Below, one piece after another: positions 1-6,750 of a DNA stretch of 36,370 nucleotides (the stretch's first letter is position 1; each line of letters begins with the position of its first letter). The stretch is from Nitrospirota bacterium (GTDB lineage Bacteria > Nitrospirota > Thermodesulfovibrionia > Thermodesulfovibrionales > UBA6898). Both the position numbers and the translations under genes were made by a program. The notes under the pieces were generated by a model. That model had not been told where the DNA came from, did no database searches, and saw nothing but the letters and a program-made list of their open reading frames with translations. The DNA lies in contig JAKAIE010000029.1 in NCBI GenBank assembly GCA_021814475.1, positions 1 to 36,370 on the forward strand, written 5' to 3'.

Positions 1-77
1 CCGTCCCTGTTCTCGGGTTTCACCACGAAATAGAGAAAATCGTTGACATACTCCTGTTTCGTCACTGTCGCAAGCAT
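1..77 (-). CDS. N-terminus of an unknown protein (partial)
   Basis: Only the first 25 codons are in the window; the gene runs off the left edge. The peptide begins MLATVTKQEYVNDF and continues with LYFVVKPENRDG. I do not recognise the family. The start is well supported: a strong AGGAGG ribosome binding site lies about 8 bases upstream of the ATG, and a good sigma-70 type promoter lies about 35 bases further up. Confidence 0.6.
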   Translation of the reverse strand, partial: MLATVTKQEYVNDFLYFVVKPENRD

Positions 78-113
78 GATGTACCTCCTCCTATTCAGGA
101 CTATTTTAATCTT

Positions 114-142
114 GTTTTATCATAATATAGGAGTTCTGTCAA
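114..142 (-). promoter_or_regulatory. sigma-70 type promoter for the partial gene at 1-77
   Basis: On the minus strand a perfect -35 TTGACA (137-142) is followed after 17 bases by TAAAAC (114-119) as the -10. Transcription would start near 107, giving a leader of about 30 bases that contains the AGGAGG site of the gene at 1-77. The spacing and the perfect -35 are seen directly; activity is inferred. Confidence 0.6.
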
Positions 143-234
143 TGATTAATTGCAGAGGGAGTGTGCGCAGCTGGCACAACTGAAGCGTCGCCAGCGTGAA
201 GAACTGGCGCTATTGCCGCGCGACAGCAGGTGGT

Positions 235-735
235 TCAGGTCTTCTTCACGGCCCTCGTCATAATATAATCGTCCATCACAAAGCCTCCCCCGATAGCCGT
301 GACCACGGAATCGGTGATCAGAAAGCCGTTCTTTTCGTACGCCCTGACCGCCCTTTTATTATGCCTGTTGACGGTGAGGAAGACCGAGGTCATGCCAGTA
401 TCCGCAGCGTACTTCACCACGCGCATGATCGCCTCTCCTGCGATCGACTTCCCGCGGGAATCCTGCTCGATATAGATCTTCGAAAGCTTCACCCGGTGAT
501 TTCCTGCGGGATGGTAGGATATGAATCCGCATGGCCTGCCGCGGTCGAGGATCAGTTCCCAGGCAATGCCGTCTTCGATCTCGCGGCCGATGACCTCGGC
601 AGAATACATCATCTCCAGCATATAATCGATCTGAGGCCAGGACAACATGCGACGGTAGGCCTCGCGCCAGACCCTCCGGGCGAGGTCCTGTATCAGGGGT
701 ATATCGTCGGCTGCAGCCTTCCTGAACATATGCAT
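235..735 (-). CDS. GNAT family N-acetyltransferase
   Basis: A 166-residue protein of the usual single-domain GNAT size, which transfers the acetyl group of acetyl-CoA to an amine; the substrate cannot be told. Motif A, which binds the CoA pyrophosphate, is at about residues 88-101 (QDSRGKSIAG, a variant of the usual Q/RxxGxG/A). The motif B region with NRHNKRAVRAYEKNGF is at about 123-138, typical of RimI-like members. No signal peptide or membrane segment is seen. The start could be M1 or M3; neither has a strong ribosome site. It follows motB on the same strand after about 70 bases, so it may be read through from motAB, but nothing ties it to motility. Confidence 0.8.
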   Translation of the reverse strand: MHMFRKAAADDIPLIQDLARRVWREAYRRMLSWPQIDYMLEMMYSAEVIGREIEDGIAWELILDRGRPCGFISYHPAGNHRVKLSKIYIEQDSRGKSIAGEAIMRVVKYAADTGMTSVFLTVNRHNKRAVRAYEKNGFLITDSVVTAIGGGFVMDDYIMTRAVKKT

Positions 736-805
736 TTTCGGTCACCGTCCCGGGCCGGCAAGGTTCCTGACCGGCAGAAAAATTATAGCACGCCGGAGGC
801 AGCTG

Positions 806-1555
806 TCATGCAGCCCTGTCCCGCAGCCGTATCTCGACCCTTCTGTTCATGGCCCGCTCCTCCGGCGTATCGTTCGAGGCCCGGGGAGCATGATCCGCAT
901 TGCCCCTGACGGACAGCCGTGAAGAGTCGACCTGATGGCGGCTGATGAAGTACTTCAGAACGCTTGTCGCCCTGGCAACCGAGAGCTCCCAGTTCGACGG
1001 ATAGTGCGCGGTGTTTATAGGTATGTTATCCGTGTATCCCTCGATGTCGACCATGAGTTCGGGATGGCGTTGAATGACACCGGCTATGTTGTCGAGCACC
1101 GGCTCCGTACCCTTCAGTATCGCGGCATCCCCGGGGTTAAACGTGACCTTCTCCTTCAGACTGACAACGATCTCTTTACCCGTCTCGCTGACTTCGACAC
1201 CATCCCCCATGTCGAGCCGTCGCAATTCGGCCGCAACCTCGTTCCTGAGATCTGTAACGGGCAACGACAACGGCGCGGCGACGGCAGTCAACGGGACCGG
1301 AGGGACTGCGCCCGCCTTTGGCGCCGCAGGTCTTCCGGTGTTTCTGGCCATCACGAAGAACATCACGAAGACGACCAGCAGCAGGGAGAACATATCACTC
1401 AGTGTGATCAGCCAATTGCTGTCGCTGTCCACTGACGAACGCGATCTTTCAGCTAGTGAGCGGAAGCGTCCCTGTCCGGACCTCCCCGCGCCGGCGTTCC
1501 CGCACGGAACATCTCCCTGACGGCAGGGCCTCTCCTGTACAGTGCTGTCACGCAC
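806..1555 (-). CDS. motB: flagellar stator protein MotB
   Basis: MotB-like stator subunit, anchored in the inner membrane with a periplasmic OmpA-type peptidoglycan-binding domain. One membrane helix lies at about residues 48-70 (WLITLSDMFSLLLVVFVMFF). It contains Asp54 in the position of the proton-accepting aspartate of MotB. A proline/alanine linker follows, then the OmpA domain from about 128 with GYTDNIPI (173-180), NWELSVARA (188-196) and NRRVEIRL at the end. The start shown is a GTG two bases after the motA stop, so translation is probably coupled. It gives an unusually long cytoplasmic N-terminus of about 45 residues, and a GTG nearer the helix (codon 42) is possible. Length 249 fits the family. 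Confidence 0.85.
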   Translation of the reverse strand: MRDSTVQERPCRQGDVPCGNAGAGRSGQGRFRSLAERSRSSVDSDSNWLITLSDMFSLLLVVFVMFFVMARNTGRPAAPKAGAVPPVPLTAVAAPLSLPVTDLRNEVAAELRRLDMGDGVEVSETGKEIVVSLKEKVTFNPGDAAILKGTEPVLDNIAGVIQRHPELMVDIEGYTDNIPINTAHYPSNWELSVARATSVLKYFISRHQVDSSRLSVRGNADHAPRASNDTPEERAMNRRVEIRLRDRAA

Positions 1556-1557
1556 GC

Positions 1558-2358
1558 CTAGGCCCTCACGTCGCCTTTGGCAAGGGCCAGTGCGCCTTCA
1601 CCTTCCGGGAGGTTCGGAACGCCGGTTTCACGGTATCCGTTAATCCTCTCCTCTATCCTCAACGGATGCTCCAGATTATTGACCGCCTCGATGCCCTCGA
1701 TCGACAGCTGCATCAGGGCCTCGGACTCGATCGCCAACTCTTTCAGCTTGGCAGAGAGCGGCAGCATGAACAGGCTCGAGATCACGACGCCGTAAAAGGT
1801 CGACATCATTGCGACCGCCATCACCGGGCCTATAGCGTCCGGCGACTGTATCTCCCGGAACATCCTGATCAGGCTGATGACGGTCCCGGCAAGGCCAAAG
1901 GACGGCGTCAACCGGGCAATGGTCTTCATCACGTTCTGGCTGAAGTTAAAGTGCATCACGCGGAGGTCCAGCTCCCTCTCCATCACATTCCTGATCGATT
2001 CGTTGCTGTGATGGTTTATCAGCAGGTTCACCCCCATCCTGAGGTACTCGTCCGTCATCGTCCCCATCCTCTTTTCAAGACCGCGGATGTCGGTCTTCCT
2101 GTAGAGACGCGCAATCTGATACAGGTCCCTGGAGAGGTCCGCCCTGCTCCGCCGGCGGCGAAAAGATCCGGCGACATCCAGTATGGTGCTCCTGATCCTG
2201 TGAAACGGAAATGCGAGAAATACGGCAACCGCAGTCCCACCGCATACGATAACCAGCGCGTCGGGGTTGAAAAGCATCGAGGGCTCGAGGCCGCGGAACA
2301 GCACAGAGCCGAACAGGGCCATACCCACAGTAAAGATAATGCCAAAAAGAATGTTCAT
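1558..2358 (-). CDS. motA: flagellar stator protein MotA
   Basis: MotA/TolQ/ExbB family ion-channel subunit that forms the stator ring with MotB and turns ion flow into flagellar torque. Four hydrophobic segments are visible: the N-terminus (MNILFGIIFTVGMALFG), the DALVIVCGGTAVAVFLAF region, FGLAGTVISLIRMF, and the VMAVAMMSTFYGVVIS segment. The last two carry the conserved MotA signature residues. I chose the ATG at 2358 because a GGGAGG site stands 5 bases upstream of it; a longer reading from 2394 has no such site. The protein is then 266 residues, close to the usual 250-290. A sigma-54 type promoter lies just upstream and motB follows after two bases. No other flagellar genes are in the window. 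Confidence 0.9.
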   Translation of the reverse strand: MNILFGIIFTVGMALFGSVLFRGLEPSMLFNPDALVIVCGGTAVAVFLAFPFHRIRSTILDVAGSFRRRRSRADLSRDLYQIARLYRKTDIRGLEKRMGTMTDEYLRMGVNLLINHHSNESIRNVMERELDLRVMHFNFSQNVMKTIARLTPSFGLAGTVISLIRMFREIQSPDAIGPVMAVAMMSTFYGVVISSLFMLPLSAKLKELAIESEALMQLSIEGIEAVNNLEHPLRIEERINGYRETGVPNLPEGEGALALAKGDVRA

Positions 2359-2406
2359 CGTATCCTCCCGGATCAGCTGTTTTATAGACACCACGGACTA
2401 TACTAT

Positions 2407-2422
2407 GGCAATGATCATGCCA
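2407..2422 (-). promoter_or_regulatory. sigma-54 (-24/-12) promoter candidate for motAB
   Basis: The minus strand reads TGGCAT, five bases, TTGCC, matching the RpoN consensus TGGCAC-N5-TTGCA/T, with GG and GC in exact register. Transcription would start near 2396, leaving a leader of about 38 bases with the GGGAGG site of motA. A sigma-54 activator is encoded 1.7 kb away. The match is seen directly; use in the cell is inferred. Confidence 0.6.
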
Positions 2423-2439
2423 GCAGACCCGGGAGGTCA

Positions 2440-2455
2440 CCGGGCCCAGGCCCGG
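2440..2455. repeat. GC-rich inverted repeat upstream of the motA promoter
   Basis: CCGGGCCCAGGCCCGG: 7-base arms around CA, or 6-base arms around a 4-base loop. It lies about 45-60 bases upstream of the predicted motA transcription start. No T-run follows on either strand, so it is unlikely to be a terminator. A binding site is possible. Confidence 0.45.
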
Positions 2456-2517
2456 ATAAGTTATTATTGAAATACAAGGAGTTACGTCCGGGCAAGGGGA
2501 CCACAGGAAAGCTCACA

Positions 2518-2538
2518 CCATGGAACAATTTTCCATGG
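2518..2538. repeat. inverted repeat, possible activator site for motAB
   Basis: Perfect 8-base arms CCATGGAA and TTCCATGG around CAATT. It is about 120-140 bases upstream of the predicted motA start, the distance at which sigma-54 activators usually bind. The rest of the 2359-2686 gap holds no gene that I can support. A weak hairpin with a short T-run in minus-strand reading (2611-2640) might end the response regulator transcript. Confidence 0.4.
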
Positions 2539-2686
2539 AGGCAAACTTTTCCGCGAAGACCTTCATGGCATCACACGGGCCTTGCCGCGATTAGCCGGCC
2601 ATGGATCAGATAAAAAGTCTATGCCCGCCCCCGCGGCACGCAAAATATATGCAGGCCTGGCAGATTCAATGCGGCGCCGCGTCTGT

Positions 2687-3055
2687 TCAAGACAATATAC
2701 CGGATATGGATACCATAAGTTCTTCCGTAGTGCCGAGCTTTGAAAAAAAATAGTCGACGCCCGCCCTGCCTTTCATATCCCTGACGTCCTCTTCGTTTAC
2801 CAGGGCCGTGAGGAATGCTATCACTATGTCCTTTGTGTCTTTATCTCCCTTCAAGGCTGCCGCCAAAGACATGCCGTCCATTTCAGGCATCAGGATATCG
2901 AGTAAAATAAGATCCGGTCTGTTTTCCTTTGCGAGCTGCAGTGCGTCATGCGGATTTGTTGTGGTCAACACCTCAAAAGGTCCCCTTTTTTCGAGGTTCA
3001 GCTTCAGGAGCGCGCAAAAGTTTTTTTCGTCATCAACTATCAGTATCTTCTTCAC
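2687..3055 (-). CDS. single-domain response regulator (CheY-like receiver)
   Basis: A 122-residue protein that is only a receiver domain. The acidic pocket is VDDE at residues 7-10, the phospho-acceptor aspartate is in LLDILMPEMDG at about residue 53, and a threonine (FLTALV) and a lysine (FSKLGT) take the remaining conserved positions. There is no output domain, so it must act by protein contact, as CheY or Spo0F do. The GTG start overlaps the stop of the upstream kinase by four bases (GTGA), which implies coupled translation and a functional pair. The aspartate is presumably phosphorylated by that kinase; what it then touches is unknown, though the nearby sigma-54 activator and the motor genes are natural suspects. 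Confidence 0.88.
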   Translation of the reverse strand: MKKILIVDDEKNFCALLKLNLEKRGPFEVLTTTNPHDALQLAKENRPDLILLDILMPEMDGMSLAAALKGDKDTKDIVIAFLTALVNEEDVRDMKGRAGVDYFFSKLGTTEELMVSISGILS

Positions 3056-3945
3056 TCCGTAACCTCCCGTGGTGACTCATCCGTATTACAGGGCAGCTCT
3101 ATAATGACGCGTGTGCCCCCGCAGGCTCCGTTTTCAATTTTTATGTCGCCTCTATGCTTTTCGATGATGCCTTTTACGACCGACAGCCCTAACCCCGTCC
3201 CGCCGGATTTCTTTCTGGTCGTATAGAAAGGATCAAAGACCCTCTGCCTGTCTTCGGCAGAAATACCGTGGCCGGTATCAGTAATTATAATCCGGATAAT
3301 CTTCCTGTTGCGGATATTTTCCGTGCTTTCGGCTGAGAGTGTGATCGTCCCGCCCTCGGGCATCGCCTCCGCGGCGTTCGTCAGCAGGTTGATGAACACC
3401 TGCTTCATCTGGTTTGCGTCGACCTTCACCTTCGGCAGGCCGTGCGGAAAGTTTCTGGCAATCCTTATCTGTTTAAGGCTGAATATATGGTCGACAAAGG
3501 AGAATGTCTCATCGATGACATTGGCCAGATCGATCTCCGCGACCTCAGGAGTGCTTTCTCTGGAAAAGGTCAGCATGTCTTTGGTTATCTTGCTCGCCCT
3601 GAAAACAGCGTCCTTCATCATAGCCAGGACATCGCCAAAATCCTCCCTCCGCAACGAAACCTCCAGCAATTCTATTCCCTGGAGAATGATCGCGAGGGGG
3701 TTTTTTATCTCATGGGCGACCCCGGCCGACAGGACGCCCAGAGAGGCCATCTTCTCGGCCTGAATGAGCCTGGACTCAGCCGACAGCAGCCGCTCATAGC
3801 GTTTTTCTATTTCGAGGAACGCCTGACGGCTCTTTTCTGTTTCGCGGAGGTGCTGAGAGGCAGCCGTTTCAAGTTCGGCGTTCCGCCGGCGCAGCGCCGC
3901 CAATTCAGTAATGAGCTGCTCTATTGTTTTATCCATATCATCCAT
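3052..3945 (-). CDS. soluble sensor histidine kinase
   Basis: A 297-residue kinase without membrane segment or PAS domain. Residues 1-65 look like a coiled coil (IEQLITELAALRRRNAELE and following). The HisKA dimerisation domain carries the phospho-accepting histidine in GVAHEIKNPLA. The ATPase domain has its N box (FINLLTNAAEAMPEGG), G1 box (ITDTGHGI) and G2 box (GGTGLGLSVVKGI). It resembles NtrB-type kinases with a cytosolic input. The gene overlaps the receiver gene that follows by four bases and has its own sigma-54 type promoter candidate. The signal probably comes through the coiled coil or a partner protein. The start at 3945 or at the next ATG (3936) cannot be decided. Confidence 0.88.
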   Translation of the reverse strand: MDDMDKTIEQLITELAALRRRNAELETAASQHLRETEKSRQAFLEIEKRYERLLSAESRLIQAEKMASLGVLSAGVAHEIKNPLAIILQGIELLEVSLRREDFGDVLAMMKDAVFRASKITKDMLTFSRESTPEVAEIDLANVIDETFSFVDHIFSLKQIRIARNFPHGLPKVKVDANQMKQVFINLLTNAAEAMPEGGTITLSAESTENIRNRKIIRIIITDTGHGISAEDRQRVFDPFYTTRKKSGGTGLGLSVVKGIIEKHRGDIKIENGACGGTRVIIELPCNTDESPREVTE

Positions 3946-4010
3946 GCGAACCCACGGACAGTCTCATGCCCGGCGCTTCTGCTACTAGTGTGCAGTGATT
4001 TCGCGGGAAT

Positions 4011-4026
4011 TGCAATGATCATCCCC
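4011..4026 (-). promoter_or_regulatory. sigma-54 (-24/-12) promoter candidate for the kinase-regulator pair
   Basis: The minus strand reads GGGGATGATCATTGCA. It keeps GG at -24 and GC at -12 in exact register and shares the core ATGATCATTGC with the element before motA. Transcription would start near 4000, leaving a leader of about 55 bases. It is weaker than the motA element because two bases of the -24 box differ from the consensus. Confidence 0.45.
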
Positions 4027-4040
4027 GTCCATAAAACCAT

Positions 4041-4056
4041 CCCGGTAATGACCGGG
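4041..4056. repeat. inverted repeat between the kinase and activator genes
   Basis: CCCGGTAATGACCGGG, perfect 6-base arms around AATG. It lies in the divergent intergenic region, upstream of both the kinase promoter candidate and the activator gene. A-residues, not T-residues, follow it on the plus strand, so it is not a terminator in that direction. It may be an operator. Confidence 0.4.
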
Positions 4057-4133
4057 AAAAAACTCCGGTATTACTTTTATGTCCTCATCTGCCATTATAA
4101 AATATGGAGTATACACATTAAAGCGGGAGTTCT

Positions 4134-5255
4134 ATGGACGACGTAGACTTATTGCGCGAAATACAGGAATTGAGGGAACGCCTCAGAAACCTGGAGCTGT
4201 CAGAAGAGAAGAGGTTATCCGCGGCAGAGCAGTTGCGTGTTCCCGAATACAAAATACGGTCGGCGGAGGACAGGAAGCCCTACGGAGAGGAGCCCCTTTC
4301 CCTGGAGTTGACGCTCGGCACGAGCGGCAGGATGAGGGAGGTTATCGACCAGATACGCCGGATTGCAAAGACGGATTTAACCGTCCTGCTCCAGGGAGAA
4401 ACAGGCGTGGGCAAGTCATTTATTGCCGACATTATCCATAGGTTAAGTCCCCGCGCAGATAATCCTTTTATTAAAATCGATATGGGGACTATACCGGAAA
4501 CCCTCATGGAAAGCGAACTTTTCGGCTACGAGAAAGGCGCCTTCACAGGAGCCGACAGAAGAAGGAAAGGCATGTTCGAACTCGCCGCGAACAGAGGGAC
4601 CATATTTATCGATGAACTCGAAAACATGACCGCCTATGCCCAGAGCAGGTTCCTGACAGTCATCGAGGAAAAGAAGTTCCATCCGCTGGGCAGCTCCGAA
4701 ACAAGGGACCTGGATATCCGCATCATCTCCGCGACGAACAGGGAAATGAAAGAGGCGCTGGAAGGGAAAAGTATCAGAAGGGACCTGTTTTACCGCCTGA
4801 GTGAATTCATAATCACGATCCCGCCCCTGAGAGAGAGGGTTGACGATATTCCTCTCCTGGCGCAGAAATTTCTTGCTGAGGCAGAAACCAAGCTCAATGC
4901 ACCTGTCAAGAAATTCAGTGACGCGATATTTGATGTCCTCAAAAAATATCCGTGGCCGGGGAATGTCAGGGAATTAAGAAATATTGTGATGAGAAGGGCC
5001 GTGCTCATGTCCCAGGTCCATTCAATTAAGCCCGGGGATATGGAGCTCTTACTCTCCGATACGCCCCGGAGCACTGAATCTTGCGAGCTTCTGCCCCTTA
5101 AGGAACTTACCGCCATGGCGGTAAGAGATGTTGAAAAGAAGGCGATCCGTAAAGCCCTGGAACTCACAAAGGGCAACAAGTCGAAGGCGGCGACTATTCT
5201 GAAGGTCAATTACAAGACTCTCCTCATAAAGATCAGGGAATACAATCTCTCCTGA
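4134..5255 (+). CDS. sigma-54-dependent transcriptional activator without receiver domain
   Basis: A 373-residue bacterial enhancer-binding protein that uses ATP to open promoters held by RNA polymerase with sigma-54. The first 60 residues are short, charged and probably coiled (LLREIQELRERLRNLELSEE); there is no receiver, GAF or PAS domain. The AAA+ domain has Walker A GETGVGKS (88-95), the sigma-54 contact loop GAFTGA (135-140), Walker B GTIFIDE (155-161), the arginine-finger region RRDLFYRL (215-222) and WPGNVRELRN (274-283). A Fis-type helix-turn-helix closes the protein (about 347-370). The start has a GGGAG site five bases upstream. Three sigma-54 promoter candidates within 2 kb make motAB, the kinase pair and the following gene likely targets. 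Confidence 0.92.
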   Translation: MDDVDLLREIQELRERLRNLELSEEKRLSAAEQLRVPEYKIRSAEDRKPYGEEPLSLELTLGTSGRMREVIDQIRRIAKTDLTVLLQGETGVGKSFIADIIHRLSPRADNPFIKIDMGTIPETLMESELFGYEKGAFTGADRRRKGMFELAANRGTIFIDELENMTAYAQSRFLTVIEEKKFHPLGSSETRDLDIRIISATNREMKEALEGKSIRRDLFYRLSEFIITIPPLRERVDDIPLLAQKFLAEAETKLNAPVKKFSDAIFDVLKKYPWPGNVRELRNIVMRRAVLMSQVHSIKPGDMELLLSDTPRSTESCELLPLKELTAMAVRDVEKKAIRKALELTKGNKSKAATILKVNYKTLLIKIREYNLS

Positions 5256-5359
5256 CAACGCCTGTTTTTATGGTTTCCAGACCACAAGGTAGGGTGCGCA
5301 TCCCATAGCGCATACAGGGACAATCTTACAATATCCTTTAAAATCAGGCGCTGTCCTTA

Positions 5360-5375
5360 TGGCACCTTTCTTGTA
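5360..5375 (+). promoter_or_regulatory. sigma-54 (-24/-12) promoter candidate for the gene at 5391
   Basis: TGGCAC, five bases, TTGTA: a perfect -24 box and a -12 box with one change (GT for GC). Predicted transcription starts near 5386, only about five bases before the ATG, so the mRNA would be almost leaderless. It directly follows the sigma-54 activator gene. Confidence 0.5.
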
Positions 5376-5390
5376 ACTACTATTTCAACC

Positions 5391-5810
5391 ATGAGAATAG
5401 ATAACCTGTCAAACACCATTATCGCCCAATACATCCAGGATGAACGACTGCGCAGAGATAAGCCGCCAGAGCCTGTTATGGCACAGTATATTCAGGACGA
5501 ACAGCTTGAGAGTGATGAGGAGCGGAGCGGCCGGAGTAAATCGCTGCATAATCCGCCCGTCCTGCAGCACAGAACAAATGGATTGCTGACGCAAAGAGAC
5601 CGGTCTTCAGCATACAGGGCTGCTCCTGTTGCCCTGTCGAGCCGTAATCCCGGGAAAAGTCTGCAGCCGGCGGCCGTATTTTATCCCGAGTATGATTCCG
5701 GCGGAAGCACATTTCAGGCCGACGACCAGTTTCTGATAAATGTCAGGACAGCTTATACGGGTCAGGACAGTAGCAACTATAAAGGGGTCTACGTGGATAC
5801 ACGCGTATAG
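5391..5810 (+). CDS. hypothetical protein with duplicated AQYIQDE motif
   Basis: A 139-residue hydrophilic protein that I do not recognise. The N-terminus contains two near-identical stretches 18 residues apart, IIAQYIQDERL (10-20) and VMAQYIQDEQL (29-39), which suggests a short repeated binding helix. The rest is rich in Ser, Arg, Pro and Gln and looks largely disordered. There is no signal peptide, membrane segment or cysteine cluster. There is no ribosome binding site, and a sigma-54 type promoter ends just before the ATG; a start at the second ATG (5478) is possible but would lose the first repeat. A hairpin with a T-run follows the stop. Being placed between a sigma-54 activator and its own promoter, it may be a partner or target of that system; this is inference. 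Confidence 0.55.
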   Translation: MRIDNLSNTIIAQYIQDERLRRDKPPEPVMAQYIQDEQLESDEERSGRSKSLHNPPVLQHRTNGLLTQRDRSSAYRAAPVALSSRNPGKSLQPAAVFYPEYDSGGSTFQADDQFLINVRTAYTGQDSSNYKGVYVDTRV

Positions 5811-5815
5811 GGTAA

Positions 5816-5847
5816 AGCCCCTGGAGGGCTCAGCCCCTCTTTTTTTT
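5816..5847 (+). terminator. rho-independent terminator after the gene at 5391
   Basis: A GC-rich stem (GGAGGG paired with CCCCTC, with one bulged C, around 5824-5839) is followed by eight T residues. A second, mutually exclusive hairpin (AGCCC at 5816-5820 with GGGCT at 5826-5830) overlaps it. The T-run also encodes the lysine-rich C-terminus of the convergent ATPase gene. Confidence 0.65.
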
Positions 5848-6750
5848 CTTTTCCAGGCGCCCTTCCAGGTCGTCTATGAACTGCCGGGCGGCGCGTCCCG
5901 AGAAGCCCCCGTGCTCGATCGACCACTCCATCGCCATACGGTGCAGATCCCTGCCGTCGACCCTTACCTTTCGTATCGAGACATAGTTCGCGATGATGTC
6001 GAGGTAGGTCGCGGAGGAATAATGCTCGAACCCGAGGCGCAGGCCGAACCTGTCGCTCAGGGACATCTTCTCCTCGACCGTTTCGGCAGGCTGCAGCTCG
6101 CCTTCGGAAAAGACCGGTATGTTATCGACGATCTTTTCGGGCATGAGGTGCCTCCGGTTCGAGGTGGCATAGATCAGGGCGTTGTCCGGCCTCTTTTCGA
6201 GCCCTCCTTCGAGGACCGTCTTGACATTGACATAGGTATCGTCGTCTTCATTGAAGGAAAGGTCGTCGCAAAAGAGGATGTACTTTTCCGGCCGCCGCCG
6301 CACCATATCCTGGATCTCGAAGATATGGATCAGCGCGGACCGGGGGATCTCGATCATGCGCAGCCCCTTCCCTCCGTACTGGTTCAGGAGCGCCTTCACC
6401 GCCGAGGACTTGCCTGTGCCCCGCGGCCCGTACAGAAGCACATTGTTGCAGGGAAGTCCATCGAGAAACTGCTCGGTGTTCTCCCTCAGCCTCGCAACAG
6501 GCTGATCGATCCCCCTGAGTTCCCTGAACCTCACGGGATCGGGCGACCCTATCCCCCTGATCATAAGGATGCCATTATCGGCCGAGGCCCTGAAGGCGCG
6601 GCACCGGTCCAGGACCGTCAGATCGGCCACAGGCGCAAGGGCATCGGCTATCCTTCTGATATTCGCGTTAAGCTCCCTGATCTCCATCAATAAATCGTCC
6701 ATATCCATCTTAAGATGATATAATAGCTCCCTATGGAACTCAATATCCAT
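5830..6750 (-). CDS. DUF815-type AAA+ ATPase
   Basis: A protein of up to 306 residues matching the DUF815 family of AAA+ ATPases, whose cellular job is not established. Visible parts are a charged N-terminus, the Walker A loop YGPRGTGKSS (107-116), the Walker B YILFCDDLSF (157-166) typical of this family, and the sensor-1 region IYATSNRRHLMPEK (about 197-210). The C-terminal lid ends in a run of lysines. The start is uncertain: the reading from 6750 overlaps the start of the divergent gene by 18 bases, while ATG codons at 6708 or 6702 would avoid this. It is divergent from the aminotransferase-like gene. Confidence 0.82.
   Translation of the reverse strand: MDIEFHRELLYHLKMDMDDLLMEIRELNANIRRIADALAPVADLTVLDRCRAFRASADNGILMIRGIGSPDPVRFRELRGIDQPVARLRENTEQFLDGLPCNNVLLYGPRGTGKSSAVKALLNQYGGKGLRMIEIPRSALIHIFEIQDMVRRRPEKYILFCDDLSFNEDDDTYVNVKTVLEGGLEKRPDNALIYATSNRRHLMPEKIVDNIPVFSEGELQPAETVEEKMSLSDRFGLRLGFEHYSSATYLDIIANYVSIRKVRVDGRDLHRMAMEWSIEHGGFSGRAARQFIDDLEGRLEKKKKRG
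6716..6724 (+). promoter_or_regulatory. extended -10 promoter for the aminotransferase-like gene
   Basis: TGA followed by a perfect TATAAT (6719-6724), an extended -10 element, with no good -35. Transcription would begin near 6731, two bases before the ATG at 6733, so the message would be leaderless; no ribosome site is present. Confidence 0.5.

Noticed and set aside
196-909. Plus-strand frame of 237 codons over the GNAT and motB ends
   Set aside because: It is antisense to two recognisable families and has no family resemblance itself.
1456-2613. Plus-strand frame of 385 codons over motA
   Set aside because: Shadow of GC-rich codon use of motA; low-complexity His/Arg/Pro-rich product.
2611-2640. 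Terminator after the response regulator gene
   Set aside because: Only a short imperfect stem (TGCC with GGCA) and a run of five T residues eight bases later in minus-strand reading; too weak to call as a feature.
4041-4062. Terminator at CCCGGTAATGACCGGG
   Set aside because: The hairpin is followed by A residues on the plus strand, and in minus-strand reading the T-run precedes it; an operator is more plausible.
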